Assembly (NCBI RefSeq): GCF_900114915.1
Contig: NZ_FOUS01000008.1
Coordinates: forward strand, 62,001 to 126,000
Source: Bradyrhizobium sp. Rc3b
Lineage (GTDB): Bacteria > Pseudomonadota > Alphaproteobacteria > Rhizobiales > Xanthobacteraceae
Direction: 5' to 3'
Length of the DNA: 64,000 nt
Part shown: positions 43,129 to 55,039 of the stretch, one piece after another
Position numbering within the stretch: position 1 is the first letter of the stretch
Layout: each line of letters begins with the position of its first letter
The notes under the pieces: generated by a model
Databases searched by the model: none
What the model was told of the DNA's origin: nothing
The model's input: the letters and a program-made list of their open reading frames with translations, nothing else
Made by a program: the position numbers and the translations under genes

Positions 43129-44484
43129 ATGACCGCCCGTTCCAGCCTCACGATCGTGCTCGCCGCCGGCGAAGGCACCCGCATGCGATCGAGCCTGCCG
43201 AAAGTGCTGCATCCGGTAGCCCACCAGACCTTGCTCGCCCACGTGCTCGCCGCCGCACCCAAGGGAACCGGCACCTCGCTCGCGGTCGTGATTGGTCCCG
43301 ACCACCAGGCCGTCGCGGACGAGGCAAAGCGCATCAGGCCCGACGCGCTCACCTTCGTGCAAGCCGAGCGGCTCGGCACCGCGCATGCTGTGCTGGCGGC
43401 GCGCGAGGCGATCGCGCGCGGCGTCGATGATCTCCTGATCGCCTTTGGCGATACGCCGCTGATTTCGGCCGAAACCTTTGCGCGGCTGCGTGCGCCGCTC
43501 GCCAGGGGCGCCGCGATTGCCGCGCTCGGCTTTCGTGCCGTCGATCCCACCGGCTATGGCCGCTTCATCGTCGAGGGCGAACGCCTGGTCGCGATCCGCG
43601 AGCAGGCCGATGCGAGCGCTGAGGAGCGCAAGATCGATCTGTGCAATGCCGGCGTGATGGCGATCGACGGTCGCCGGGCGCTCGCGATCCTGGACAAAAT
43701 CGGCAATGCGAATTCCAAGGGCGAATATTATCTGACCGACGCCGTCGGCATCGTCCGCGAACAGGGATGGGAGTCTGTGGTGATCGAGACCAGCGAGGAC
43801 CAGGTGCGCGGCATCAACACCAAGGCACAGCTTGCGGAAGCAGAAGGCGTGATGCAGGCGCGCTTGCGCAAAGCGGCGATGGAAGCCGGCGTCACGCTGA
43901 TCGCGCCGGAGACGGTTTATCTCGCCGCCGACACAGTGTTCGGCAAGGACGTGACGATCGAGCCCTTCGTGGTGATCGGCCCCGGCGTGTCGATCGCCGA
44001 CGGCACCGTGATCCATTCCTTCTCGCATATCGTGCAGACGACGCTGGGCAAGAACGTTTCGATCGGCCCCTATGCGCGCTTGAGGCCCGGCACCTCGCTC
44101 GGCGACGGCGCGCGCATCGGCAATTTCGTGGAGACCAAGGCAGCGACGCTGGAGGCCGGCGTCAAGGTCAATCATCTCTCCTATATCGGTGACGCCACCG
44201 TCGGCGCCAATTCCAACATCGGCGCCGGCACCATCACCTGCAACTACGACGGCTTCAAAAAGCATAAGACGACCATCGGGCAGGGCGCCTTCGTCGGCAC
44301 CAATTCGTCGCTGGTTGCCCCGGTGAAAATCGGCAATGGCGCCTATATCGGCTCCGGCTCGGTCATCACCCGCGACGTGCCCGACGACGCCATGGCGCTG
44401 GAGCGCAACCAGCAGACCATCCGGGAAGGCGGCGCGGCGCGCTATCGCGAGCTGAAGACGGGCGGGAAGAAACCGGAGAAATAG
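43129..44484 (+). CDS. glmU: Bifunctional GlmU uridylyltransferase/acetyltransferase
   Basis: 451 residues. The N-terminal pyrophosphorylase has LAAGEGTRMRSSLPK near residues 11-25, and the C-terminal left-handed beta-helix has the hexapeptide repeats and GANSNIGAGTITCNYDG. It makes UDP-N-acetylglucosamine from glucosamine-1-phosphate, acetyl-CoA and UTP for peptidoglycan and lipid A. glmS, which supplies the amino sugar, is 0.6 kb downstream on the same strand. Confidence 0.97.
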   Translation: MTARSSLTIVLAAGEGTRMRSSLPKVLHPVAHQTLLAHVLAAAPKGTGTSLAVVIGPDHQAVADEAKRIRPDALTFVQAERLGTAHAVLAAREAIARGVDDLLIAFGDTPLISAETFARLRAPLARGAAIAALGFRAVDPTGYGRFIVEGERLVAIREQADASAEERKIDLCNAGVMAIDGRRALAILDKIGNANSKGEYYLTDAVGIVREQGWESVVIETSEDQVRGINTKAQLAEAEGVMQARLRKAAMEAGVTLIAPETVYLAADTVFGKDVTIEPFVVIGPGVSIADGTVIHSFSHIVQTTLGKNVSIGPYARLRPGTSLGDGARIGNFVETKAATLEAGVKVNHLSYIGDATVGANSNIGAGTITCNYDGFKKHKTTIGQGAFVGTNSSLVAPVKIGNGAYIGSGSVITRDVPDDAMALERNQQTIREGGAARYRELKTGGKKPEK

Positions 44485-44515
44485 GCACTATTCTGTTGTG
44501 TCGCAGCGCACTCCG

Positions 44516-44617
44516 CCCTGATCCTGAGGGCCCGCTGGAAGCGGGCGTCTCGAAGGACGGCCGCGGGCGAGATGCGGGCCTTCATGGTTCGAGACGCGCT
44601 TCTCACCATGAGGGGCT
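44516..44617. repeat. Dispersed intergenic palindrome, family 2 (copy 2)
   Basis: CCTGATCCTGAGGGCCCGCT...GCGTCTCGAAGGACGG and GGGCCTTCATGGTTCGAGAC...CACCATGAGGGG. Same family as 5718-5853. Confidence 0.75.
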
Positions 44618-44629
44618 TCTTACGTGGTC

Positions 44630-44848
44630 TTACTCGTCGTCGGCGAATTCGGAGAAGATCGCGCGGGTCAGGCGCCAGCCGCGCGGCTTGGCGCGTTTGG
44701 CCGGCTCGCCTTGAGCGTGCTTCAGGAAGACCGGCTTGCTCTCCTTGCCGCGCTGGGGCGGCGGCCAATGCGCCAGGTGCGTGCCCGTGGTTTCGCTGGC
44801 GCGTAAGTACGTCGATGACAGACCTTTGCGGTCGGACGAGCCTTTCAT
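44630..44848 (-). CDS. Small basic protein, unknown function
   Basis: 72 residues from ATG 44848 (AGGAGAG nine bases upstream). Pro/Lys/Arg-rich (AHWPPPQRGKESKPVFLKH), ending LTRAIFSEFADDE. Divergent from glmS and sharing its upstream region. A small basic protein of this sort is often linked to nucleic acids; no domain recognised. Confidence 0.6.
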   Translation of the reverse strand: MKGSSDRKGLSSTYLRASETTGTHLAHWPPPQRGKESKPVFLKHAQGEPAKRAKPRGWRLTRAIFSEFADDE

Positions 44849-45069
44849 GGCTTTGCTCTCCTGCACCGGAATCGTTGGTCAAACATATTGACAACAAGTT
44901 AACGTGCGCGGTCTAAGGCCGGCCAATTCGACGCAGGCGAAGCTCAGGTTGCGGTCCATGCTGTCTCAATCCGCAATAAATATTGAGTATATCGTTCCCT
45001 GGGATTTTCGCTAAAAACCGAGTGCGTCGTTTAGGCGATTTTTCGACGATTTGGGGGATAGTGATCCGC

Positions 45070-46896
<1,827 letters not shown>

Positions 46897-46980
46897 GCGG
46901 AAGGGATATCAGGCGGTCGCGGTCTTCCAAAACCTGCTAGAAGACCCTAGCTTGTGTGCTGCGACCGACCTGGAACCCGA

Positions 46981-47751
46981 ATGACCCCCCGCGACGACGC
47001 GCCTGCGCCTCTTGATCCGCTCCCGGAACCGCATACCGGCCTGATGGGCCGCTTCCGCAACTATTTTCTGACTGGCCTCGTGGTGACGGGGCCGATCGCC
47101 ATCACCCTGTATCTGGTCTGGTGGTTCGTCACCTGGGTCGACGGCGTGGTGCGGCCGTTCGTGCCGCTGGCCTATCGGCCGGAAACCTATCTGCCGTATG
47201 TCGTTCCCGGCTGGGGACTGGTTGTCGCATTTTTCACGCTGACGCTGGTCGGTTTCCTCGCGGCCAATCTGATCGGCCGGACGCTCGTCGATGTCGGCGA
47301 AACGTTCCTCGGCCGGATCCCGGCGGTGCGCGCCATCTATCGCGGCCTGAAACAAGTGTTCGAGACGCTGTTCTCGGGCAAGGGCTCGAGCTTCCGCAAG
47401 GTCGGACTGGTCGAGTTTCCCTCGCCGGGCATGTGGTCGATCGTACTGATCTCGCAATCGCCGAACGAGGACATCGCGCGCAACCTGCCGGGGCAGGAGG
47501 AGCACGTCTCGGTGTTCCTGCCGTGCTCGCCGAACCCAACCACCGGCTTCTTCTTCTATGTCCCGAAGAGCAAGATCATCGAGGTCGACCTCACCGCCGA
47601 GGACGCGGCGACGCTGATCATGTCGGCCGGCGTGGTGCAGCCGGGCTCGGCACCCGATCCGAAAAAGGCTGCAGCACTCGCGGGCATGGCGAATGCCGCG
47701 CGCATCGCCAACGCGTCCGCGCTTCAGCCCGAGCCTGCGAAGGTGGAGTAG
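46981..47751 (+). CDS. DUF502 membrane protein
   Basis: 256 residues with two membrane helices near the N-terminus (NYFLTGLVVTGPIAITLYLV and WGLVVAFFTLTLVGFLAANL) and the family region RIPAVRAIYRGLKQVFETLF, then VEFPSPGMWSIVLIS and VFLPCSPNPTTGFFFYVPKS. Function of DUF502 is not established; plant homologues (LCV/COV) affect membrane traffic. Follows glmS by 84 bases on the same strand. Confidence 0.9.
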   Translation: MTPRDDAPAPLDPLPEPHTGLMGRFRNYFLTGLVVTGPIAITLYLVWWFVTWVDGVVRPFVPLAYRPETYLPYVVPGWGLVVAFFTLTLVGFLAANLIGRTLVDVGETFLGRIPAVRAIYRGLKQVFETLFSGKGSSFRKVGLVEFPSPGMWSIVLISQSPNEDIARNLPGQEEHVSVFLPCSPNPTTGFFFYVPKSKIIEVDLTAEDAATLIMSAGVVQPGSAPDPKKAAALAGMANAARIANASALQPEPAKVE

Positions 47752-47853
47752 GGCCATTCCGCTGCGGGATGGCCGTCGGTCACGCGCGCGTTCGCATCCT
47801 CTGATAGTCTCCGGTTCGCCTGAGCGCCTCGCTCGGAATTCGATCTGGAGTAC

Positions 47854-48714
47854 ATGATGTCCAAGACCATTGCGATTCTCGCACCCGGCGCCATGGGCGG
47901 CGCCGTCGCCCGCCGCCTCGTTGAGCATGGCGCGCGCGTGCTGACGTCTTTGGACGGGCGGAGCGAGGCGACGCGGAAACGCGCGGCGGAAGCCGGCATG
48001 GTCGGTGCCGATGACAATCAAATTGCGGGCGCCGACATCATCCTCTCGATCGTGCCGCCGGGCGAAGCCGTCGCGCTGGCTGAACGGCTGGCCGCGCTGA
48101 TCGTCAGGCGCGACAAGAAGCCAATCGTGGTCGATTGCAACGCCGTCAACGTCGATACCGTGCAGAGAATTGAGGAGATCATCGGCTCGGCGCAGGCGCC
48201 GTTCGTCGATGGCGGCATCATCGGTTTTCCGCCGCAGCCGGGCGGCAAGAGCCCGGCCTTTTATGTGTGCGGCGAGCACGCGAAGGACGTCGCGGTGCTG
48301 AAGGATTTTGGCCTCGATGTGCGAATCGTCGAGGGCCCGGTCGGCGCGGCGTCGGCTCTAAAGATGTCCTACGCCGGCATCGTCAAGGGCCTCGCCGGCA
48401 TCGGCTCGGCCATGGTGGTCGCGGCGACGAAAGCGGGCGCTGCGGATGCGCTGCGCGACGAACTGGCGCTGAGCCAGCCCGCGGTCCTGACGCGGCTCGA
48501 AGTCGCGCTGCCCGACATGATCCCCAAGGCCTATCGCTGGGTTGCCGAGATGCGGGAGATTTCCGGCTTTCTCGGCCCGGATCATCCGGCGAGCCAGATC
48601 TACGAGGGGTTTGCGCGCTGGTTCGAGCATCTCGCCGAGGACGCGAAAGGCGAGGCGGCGGATGCGGCGCTGATGAAGGCGTTTGCCGCGGGGATCGCGC
48701 GGAAGAAGGCCTAG
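47854..48714 (+). CDS. NAD(P)-dependent beta-hydroxyacid dehydrogenase-like protein
   Basis: 286 residues. Rossmann start IAILAPGAMGGAVARRLVEHG (G-x-M-G-x-x-x-A), then DIILSIVPPGEAV and a C-terminal all-helical half with KMSYAGIVKGLAG, the Lys region of 6-phosphogluconate-dehydrogenase-like enzymes. Together these fit the 2-hydroxyacid (DUF1932-type) group rather than a true 6-phosphogluconate dehydrogenase. CTGGAG precedes ATG 47854. Substrate unknown. Confidence 0.85.
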   Translation: MMSKTIAILAPGAMGGAVARRLVEHGARVLTSLDGRSEATRKRAAEAGMVGADDNQIAGADIILSIVPPGEAVALAERLAALIVRRDKKPIVVDCNAVNVDTVQRIEEIIGSAQAPFVDGGIIGFPPQPGGKSPAFYVCGEHAKDVAVLKDFGLDVRIVEGPVGAASALKMSYAGIVKGLAGIGSAMVVAATKAGAADALRDELALSQPAVLTRLEVALPDMIPKAYRWVAEMREISGFLGPDHPASQIYEGFARWFEHLAEDAKGEAADAALMKAFAAGIARKKA

Positions 48715-48768
48715 TGGCCCCGCACCATCGCTCCGGCAGTTTGGTCGAAGTGCGCGGGTCTGTGTCCA

Positions 48769-48801
48769 TGCGTCATTGCTTCGCTGCGCTCGCAATGACG
48801 A
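48769..48801. repeat. Short dispersed palindrome
   Basis: TGCGTCATTGCTTCGCTGCG followed by CTCGCAATGACG: a short dispersed inverted element between convergent genes. Confidence 0.5.
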
Positions 48802-48824
48802 GGAGGAGACGTCGCGCCTGAACC

Positions 48825-50933
48825 TCAACCCGCCCCAATCAGCGGGATCGCCTCATCGCGCTCATACAGATACAAGAGGCAGCGCAGAGCTTCGCCGCGC
48901 TCGCCCTTCAGCTTTGGATCGTCCTTGAGGATGCGCAGCGCCTCGTCTCTGGCCTGGGTGATGAGCTGGCCGTGGACCTCCGAGCGCGCGATGCGGTAGC
49001 CGGGCAGGCCGCTCTGGCGCACGCCCAGCACGTCGCCTTCGCCGCGCAGCTTGAGGTCTTCCTCGGCGATGCGAAAACCGTCGGTGGTCTCGCGGATCAC
49101 CTTCAGCCGCGCCTTCGACATCTCGCCGAGCGGCTCCGAATAAAGCAGCAGGCAGGTCGAGGCCTCCGAGCCGCGCCCGATGCGGCCGCGCAGCTGGTGC
49201 AGCTGGGCAAGGCCAAAACGCTCGGCATTCTCGATCACCATGATGGTCGCCGCCGGCACGTCGACGCCGACCTCGACCACGGTGGTCGCGACCAGAAGGC
49301 CGATCTCGTGGGCGGCGAACTGGCCCATCACGCGGTCCTTCTCGGCACCCTTCATCTGGCCGTGGACGAGGCCGACGCGCTCGCCAAAACGCTTCTGCAG
49401 GCTCTCGAAACGTTTCGTCGCGTTGGTGAGGTGTTCGGTGCCTTCGGCCTCGGACTCCTCGACCAGCGGGCAAATCCAGTAAACCAGCTTGCCGGCCTGC
49501 AGCGCGCGGCCGATGCTGTCAGTGACTTCGGCGAGGCGGCTGATCGATATGGTGCGGGTTTCGATCGGCTGGCGGCCGGCCGGCTTTTCGCGCAGCTCGG
49601 AAATGTCCATGTCGCCGAAATAGGTCAGCACCAGCGTGCGCGGGATCGGCGTCGCGCTCAGCACCAGCACGTCGACCGCTTCGCCCTTGGACGTGAGCGC
49701 GAGGCGTTCGCGCACGCCGAAGCGGTGCTGCTCGTCGACGATGGCGAGGGCGAGATCGTGAAAGATCACGTCGTCCTGGATCAGGGCGTGGGTGCCGACG
49801 ACGAGGTCGATCTCGCCGGCTTCGAGCTGCGCCAGCAGCTCGCGCCGCTCCTTGCCCTTTTCACGGCCGGTGAGGATCGCGACCCGCATGCCCGCGCGCT
49901 CGGCGAGCGGCGCGATGGTCTTGATGTGCTGCCGCGCCAGAATTTCGGTCGGGGCCATCAGCGCCGCCTGCTTTCCCACTTCGGCGACGGCTGCGGCCGC
50001 GAGAAGCGCGACCACGGTCTTGCCGGAGCCGACGTCGCCCTGCAACAGACGCAGCATGCGCACCGGCTGTTGCAGGTCCTCGGCGATCGCGGCCGCTGCG
50101 CTGCGCTGAGAGGGCGTCAGCGCATAGGGCAGGGCGTCGATGATCTTGTTGCGCAGGTGACCGTCACCGGCGTTGCGGACGCCGGCCGGGCGGCGGAGTT
50201 GCGCGCGGATCAGGGCGAGCGCGAGCTGGCCGGCCAGGAGCTCGTCAAAGGCAAGGCGCGACCAGAACGGCTGGTCGGGCAGGATGTCCGTCAGCTCGAC
50301 CGGCTGATGCACGCGGTTGAGCGCTTCAGAGATCGGCGGGAAACTGCAGCGGCGCATCACCTCCGGGCTGATCCATTCCGGCAACGAAGGCAGCTTCTGC
50401 AGCGCCTGCGCGATCGCGCGGCGGAGCGAGCCGAGCGCCAGGCCTTCCGTCAGCGGATAGACCGGATCGATCCCTGAGAGTTTCGAGATCGCTTCCTCGT
50501 CCAGCACGCGGTCGGGATGCACGATCTGCGGGATGCCTTCATACATCTGCAGCGTGCCGGAGACGTAGCGCTTCTCGCCCGTTGGCAGCAGTTTTTCGAC
50601 ATAGCCGGGCTTGGCGCGGAAGAAGGTCAGCACGACGTCGCCGGTGTCGTCGCTGGCATAGACGAGATAGGGCGCGCGCGCGTTGCGCGGCGGAGGCGGG
50701 CGGTGGCGGTCGACGGTGACCTCCAGCGTCACCATGGTTCCGACCGCCGCGTCGCGGATTTTTGGCCGCGCCCGGCGGTCGATCACCTGGCTCGGAAGGT
50801 GCAGGAGCAGATCGACCAGCCGCGGCGTCTCGTTGCGGCTGAGCAGGTACTGCAGCAGCTTGTCCTGCTTCGGACCGACGCCGGGCAGGCTGGTCACGGG
50901 GGCAAACAGTGGATTGAGCAGGCTGGGGCGCAT
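48825..50933 (-). CDS. recG: ATP-dependent DNA helicase RecG
   Basis: 702 residues from ATG 50933. The wedge domain (LPGVGPKQDKLLQYLLSR) is followed by the helicase: GDVGSGKT (Walker A), VDEQHRFG, SATPIPRTL and the QLRGRIGR motif. It remodels stalled replication forks and D-loops. A longer frame to 51053 runs through the dispersed hairpin at 50961-50990 and is rejected. Placed divergently from the sdhE-mfd pair. Confidence 0.96.
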   Translation of the reverse strand: MRPSLLNPLFAPVTSLPGVGPKQDKLLQYLLSRNETPRLVDLLLHLPSQVIDRRARPKIRDAAVGTMVTLEVTVDRHRPPPPRNARAPYLVYASDDTGDVVLTFFRAKPGYVEKLLPTGEKRYVSGTLQMYEGIPQIVHPDRVLDEEAISKLSGIDPVYPLTEGLALGSLRRAIAQALQKLPSLPEWISPEVMRRCSFPPISEALNRVHQPVELTDILPDQPFWSRLAFDELLAGQLALALIRAQLRRPAGVRNAGDGHLRNKIIDALPYALTPSQRSAAAAIAEDLQQPVRMLRLLQGDVGSGKTVVALLAAAAVAEVGKQAALMAPTEILARQHIKTIAPLAERAGMRVAILTGREKGKERRELLAQLEAGEIDLVVGTHALIQDDVIFHDLALAIVDEQHRFGVRERLALTSKGEAVDVLVLSATPIPRTLVLTYFGDMDISELREKPAGRQPIETRTISISRLAEVTDSIGRALQAGKLVYWICPLVEESEAEGTEHLTNATKRFESLQKRFGERVGLVHGQMKGAEKDRVMGQFAAHEIGLLVATTVVEVGVDVPAATIMVIENAERFGLAQLHQLRGRIGRGSEASTCLLLYSEPLGEMSKARLKVIRETTDGFRIAEEDLKLRGEGDVLGVRQSGLPGYRIARSEVHGQLITQARDEALRILKDDPKLKGERGEALRCLLYLYERDEAIPLIGAG

Positions 50934-50960
50934 GGATGCGAATCTAGGATCGTTTCGGCC

Positions 50961-50990
50961 CGTCATGCCCGGCTTTATGCCGGGCATCCA
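50961..50990. repeat. Dispersed palindromic hairpin
   Basis: CGTCATGCCCGGC-TTTAT-GCCGGGCATCCACG, the common Bradyrhizobium ATGCCCGGC element, in the recG/sdhE gap. Confidence 0.6.
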
Positions 50991-51118
50991 CGGCTTTTTT
51001 CGCGGCCGCAACCCGGGCGGCAGGCTTGCCAAATCGAGGGCTGACACGGCCACCCCGAATGGCTATATCAGCCCCGCCCGGCACGTCCGGGCTTTCTGCG
51101 TTTGACTGGATTTGAGAC

Positions 51119-51409
51119 ATGACGGGAACGACACGATCGAGCAGCGGGCTGGACGACCGCCGCAAGCGGCTTTTGTTCCGCTGCTGGCACCGCGGCACGC
51201 GCGAGATGGACCTGATCCTCGGCCGCTTCGCGGATGCCGAGATCGGCAATCTGTCCGACGCCGAGCTCGATGAGCTCGAGACGCTGCTCGAGGTCAACGA
51301 TCCCGATCTCTATGCTGCCATCACCGGTGACAAGGTGCTGCCGGCCGATGTCACCGGCGCGCTGTTTGCCCGCATCAAGGCCTATCCGATCGCGGACCGC
51401 GACGCATGA
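51119..51409 (+). CDS. sdhE: Succinate dehydrogenase assembly factor (SdhE)
   Basis: 96 residues with the SdhE signature RCWHRGTREMDLILGRF (RGxxE, residues about 22-38) and the acidic helix DAELDELETLLEV. It promotes covalent flavinylation of SdhA. It overlaps mfd by four bases (ATGA), as in many Rhizobiales. Confidence 0.95.
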   Translation: MTGTTRSSSGLDDRRKRLLFRCWHRGTREMDLILGRFADAEIGNLSDAELDELETLLEVNDPDLYAAITGDKVLPADVTGALFARIKAYPIADRDA

Positions 51410-54400
51410 AGCAGGCAATGAAATCTCCGGCCGAGCTGCTTGCGCCCGGCCGTGTGCTGACGCTCGCCAATGTCGCGGAAGGCGCCGAAGGCCTTGTCGT
51501 CTCCGATCTCGCCCGCGCCATCGCGGCGCGGCCGAAGAAGCCGGCCGTCAGCCTTGCCGTGGTCTGCCGGGACGGCCCGCGCATGCAGCAGCTCGAACGC
51601 GCGCTGCAATTCTTCGCGCCCGATCTGCCGGTGCTGACTTTCCCGGCCTGGGACTGCCAGCCCTATGATCGCGTCTCGCCGCATGGCGGCATCTTGGCAC
51701 AACGCCTGACCACGCTGGCACGGCTGGCCTCGCTCACCGGCAGCGACAAGCCGCTGATCGTGCTGACCACGGTGAACGCGGTGGTGCAGCGCGTGCCCGC
51801 GCGCGAGCTCGTCGCGGCGCAGGCACTGTCGGTTGCTCCCGGCAACGTGGTGCCGATGGACACTATCGTCGCCTGGCTCGAGCACAACGGTTACAACCGC
51901 TCCTCGACCGTGCGCGAGCCCGGTGAATACGCCGTGCGCGGCGGCATCCTCGATCTGTTTCCGGCCGGCCTCGATCAGCCTGTCCGCTTCGACTTCTTCG
52001 GCGACAGCCTGGAATCGATCCGCTCCTTCGACGCCGAGACCCAGCGCACGCTGCTCGACATGCGCTCGCTCGACCTGGTGCCGATCTCGGAATTTCAGCT
52101 CGTCACCGACACCATCCGCCGATTCCGCATGGGCTATGTCGCCGAGTTCGGCGCGCCCGAACGCGACGATGCGCTGTATGAGGCAGTCAGCGAGGGCCGC
52201 CGCCATCCCGGCATGGAGCACTGGCTGCCGCTGTTCCAGGATCGGATGGACACGCTGTTCGACTATCTGCAAGGCGCGCCCATCGCGATCGAGCCGCAGG
52301 CCGAGGACGCCGTCCGCGAGCGCTTCAAGCAGATCCAGGACTATTACGAGGCCCGCCGCGACGCCATGGAGCATCCTGGCGGCGGCGCCATTTACAAGCC
52401 GCTGCCGCCAGACCGGCTTTATCTGACCGGCGAGGAATGGACCCAGCGCGAGAGCGACATGCCGCTGCTGCGGCTGACGCAGTTCTCGGTTCCGGCTGAC
52501 GGGACCAGTGTCGTCGACGCCGGTGCCCGCAAGGGCCGCGATTTCGCGCCGGAGCGCAACGACACGACGGTCAACGTGTTCGAATCCGTGGTCAGCCATG
52601 TCATGGCGCTGCACGCCCAGCGCAAGAAGGTCGTGATCGCGCTCTGGAGCGAAGGCTCGCGCGACCGCATGAATTCGATGTTGCGCGACCACAAGTTGGC
52701 CCACACCACCAGCGTCAACTCCTGGCGAACGGTGCAGGCGACCCCGCGCAACGAGACCATGCTCGCCGTGCTCGGCCTCGAAAGCGGCTTCGAGACCGAC
52801 GAGATCGCGCTCATCAGCGAGCAGGACATCCTTGGCGATCGCCTGGTGCGGCCGCGCAAGGCCAGCCGCAAGCTCGACAATTTCATCTCGGAGGTGACGA
52901 GCCTTGCCGCGGGCGACATCGTCGTCCACGTCGATCACGGCATCGGCCGTTTCATCGGCCTCCAGACCCTCGATGTCGCGGGTGCGCCGCATGACTGTCT
53001 CGAGCTGCATTATGCCGCCGAAACAAAACTGTTCCTGCCGGTCGAGAACATCGAGCTATTGTCACGCTACGGCTCGGACCAGACCACGGTCGAGCTCGAT
53101 CGCCTCGGTGGCGGTGGCTGGCAGACCCGCAAGGCCAAGCTCAAGAACCGCATCCGCGAGATCGCGGGCGAGCTGATCAAGATCGCCGCCGCGCGCCATC
53201 TGCACGAAGCGCCCAAGCTGCCGGTGCAGCAGGGCCTCTATGACGAGTTTTGCGCGCGCTTCCCCTATGACGAGACCGAGGACCAGCTAGGCGCGATCGA
53301 ATCCACGCTGAAGGATCTCGAACTTGGCCGTCCCATGGACCGGCTGATCTGCGGCGACGTCGGCTTCGGCAAGACCGAGGTGGCGTTGCGCGCGGCCTTT
53401 GCCGTGGCCCTCGAAGGCAAGCAGGTCGCCGTCGTGGTGCCGACCACACTGCTGGCGCGCCAGCACGCAAAGACCTTCACCGAGCGCTTCAAGGGCTTTC
53501 CGGTCAACGTGGCGCAGGCCTCGCGCCTGGTCGCGACCAAGGAGCTCAATCTGGTCAAGAAGGGCATCGCCGACGGTTCGGTCGACATTGTCGTCGGCAC
53601 CCACGCGTTGCTCGGCAAGGCCATCAAGTTCCGCGACCTCGGCCTCGTCATCGTCGACGAGGAGCAGCATTTTGGCGTCACTCACAAGGAGCGGCTGAAG
53701 GCGCTGCGCTCCGAGGTGCACGTGCTGACGCTGTCGGCGACGCCGATCCCGCGCACGCTGCAACTGGCGCTGACCGGCGTTCGCGAGCTCTCGATCATTG
53801 CCTCGCCCCCGGTCGATCGCCTCGCGGTGCGCACCTTCGTCGCCCCGCATGATCCGCTGATGATCCGCGAGGCGCTGCTGCGTGAGCGCTATCGCGGCGG
53901 CCAGGCGTTCTACGTGGTGCCGCGCATCGACGACCTCGCCGAGGTCAAGGATTTCCTCGACAAGAACGTGCCGGAGATGAAGGTCGCGGTCGCGCACGGC
54001 CAGATGCCGCCCGCGGTGATTGAAGACATCATGACCGCGTTCTACGACGGCAAGTTCGACATCCTGCTGTCCACCACGATCGTCGAGTCCGGCCTCGACA
54101 TTCCCAACGCCAACACGCTGATCGTGCACCGTGCCGACATGTTCGGTCTGGCCCAGCTCTATCAGCTGCGCGGCCGCGTCGGCCGTTCCAAGCTGCGCGC
54201 CTATGCGCTGTTCACACTGCCGGCGCAGCAGAAGATCACGGCGCAGGCCGAACGCCGGCTCACGGTGCTGCAATCGCTGGAGACGCTGGGGGCAGGCTTC
54301 CAGCTCGCCTCGCACGATCTCGACATTCGCGGCGCCGGCAATCTGCTCGGCGAGGAGCAGTCCGGCCACATCAAGGAGGTCGGCTTCGAGCTCTATCAGT

Positions 54401-54924
54401 CGATGCTGGAGGAGGCGATCGTCAACCTCAAGGCCGGCGTCTCCGAGCCTGCGGCGGACCGCTGGTCGCCGTCGATCACCATCGGCATGCCCGTGCTCAT
54501 CCCGGAGGATTACGTCGGCGATCTCTCGGTGCGGCTGTCGCTGTACCGGCGTCTGGCCGATCTCGACACCGAGGAGGAGATCGAGAATTTTGGCGCGGAG
54601 ATGCGCGATCGCTTCGGCGTGCTGCCGGACGAGGTGCGCTACCTCTTCAAGGTCGCCGCGATCAAGGCGTTCTGCCGCCGCGCCAATGTCGGCAAGATCG
54701 ACGCCGGCCCGAAGGGTGCCGTCATCGCCTTCCGCGACAATTCCTTCGCCTATCCCGACCGCCTGGTGTCGTTCATCCGCAGCTACGGCCAGGCCGCCAA
54801 GGTGCGGCCCGACATGAAGGTGGTGTTCCTGCAGGATTGGGAAACGCCGGAAGAGCGGCTCGTTGGGACGACGGAGATCCTGCGGCAGCTGGCGCAGCTC
54901 GCGGAGAGCAAGAAGGCGGCGTGA
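51406..54924 (+). CDS. mfd: Transcription-repair coupling factor Mfd
   Basis: 1172 residues, full length. UvrB-like N-terminus (TFPAWDCQPYDRVSPH), RNA-polymerase-interaction domain GDIVVHVDHGIGRFIGLQTL (about 505-525), helicase with GDVGFGKTE (near 650) and DEEQ, and C-terminal TRCF domain. It removes stalled RNA polymerase and recruits UvrA. The start overlaps the sdhE stop. The Mfd-like protein at 24.9 kb is a paralogue with a diverged interaction domain. Confidence 0.98.
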   Translation: MKQAMKSPAELLAPGRVLTLANVAEGAEGLVVSDLARAIAARPKKPAVSLAVVCRDGPRMQQLERALQFFAPDLPVLTFPAWDCQPYDRVSPHGGILAQRLTTLARLASLTGSDKPLIVLTTVNAVVQRVPARELVAAQALSVAPGNVVPMDTIVAWLEHNGYNRSSTVREPGEYAVRGGILDLFPAGLDQPVRFDFFGDSLESIRSFDAETQRTLLDMRSLDLVPISEFQLVTDTIRRFRMGYVAEFGAPERDDALYEAVSEGRRHPGMEHWLPLFQDRMDTLFDYLQGAPIAIEPQAEDAVRERFKQIQDYYEARRDAMEHPGGGAIYKPLPPDRLYLTGEEWTQRESDMPLLRLTQFSVPADGTSVVDAGARKGRDFAPERNDTTVNVFESVVSHVMALHAQRKKVVIALWSEGSRDRMNSMLRDHKLAHTTSVNSWRTVQATPRNETMLAVLGLESGFETDEIALISEQDILGDRLVRPRKASRKLDNFISEVTSLAAGDIVVHVDHGIGRFIGLQTLDVAGAPHDCLELHYAAETKLFLPVENIELLSRYGSDQTTVELDRLGGGGWQTRKAKLKNRIREIAGELIKIAAARHLHEAPKLPVQQGLYDEFCARFPYDETEDQLGAIESTLKDLELGRPMDRLICGDVGFGKTEVALRAAFAVALEGKQVAVVVPTTLLARQHAKTFTERFKGFPVNVAQASRLVATKELNLVKKGIADGSVDIVVGTHALLGKAIKFRDLGLVIVDEEQHFGVTHKERLKALRSEVHVLTLSATPIPRTLQLALTGVRELSIIASPPVDRLAVRTFVAPHDPLMIREALLRERYRGGQAFYVVPRIDDLAEVKDFLDKNVPEMKVAVAHGQMPPAVIEDIMTAFYDGKFDILLSTTIVESGLDIPNANTLIVHRADMFGLAQLYQLRGRVGRSKLRAYALFTLPAQQKITAQAERRLTVLQSLETLGAGFQLASHDLDIRGAGNLLGEEQSGHIKEVGFELYQSMLEEAIVNLKAGVSEPAADRWSPSITIGMPVLIPEDYVGDLSVRLSLYRRLADLDTEEEIENFGAEMRDRFGVLPDEVRYLFKVAAIKAFCRRANVGKIDAGPKGAVIAFRDNSFAYPDRLVSFIRSYGQAAKVRPDMKVVFLQDWETPEERLVGTTEILRQLAQLAESKKAA

Positions 54925-54940
54925 GGATCGGGCGAGATAT

Positions 54941-55024
54941 CGTAGGGTGGGCGAAGCGAAGCGTGCCCACCATCTTTCAAAGACGAGGGATATCGTGGGC
55001 ACGCTTCGCTTTGCCCACCCTACG
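54941..55024. repeat. Dispersed intergenic palindrome, family 3 (copy 3)
   Basis: CGTAGGGTGGGCGAAGCGAA and TTCGCTTTGCCCACCCTACG, about 84 bases in all, between the convergent mfd and receiver-like gene. Confidence 0.85.
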
Positions 55025-55039
55025 ACAGCGAGGTTGTAA

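Noticed and set aside
44870..45069. glmS ribozyme or riboswitch
   Set aside because: The glmS ribozyme is a Gram-positive feature and none of its core structure is visible; the gap looks like a plain divergent promoter.
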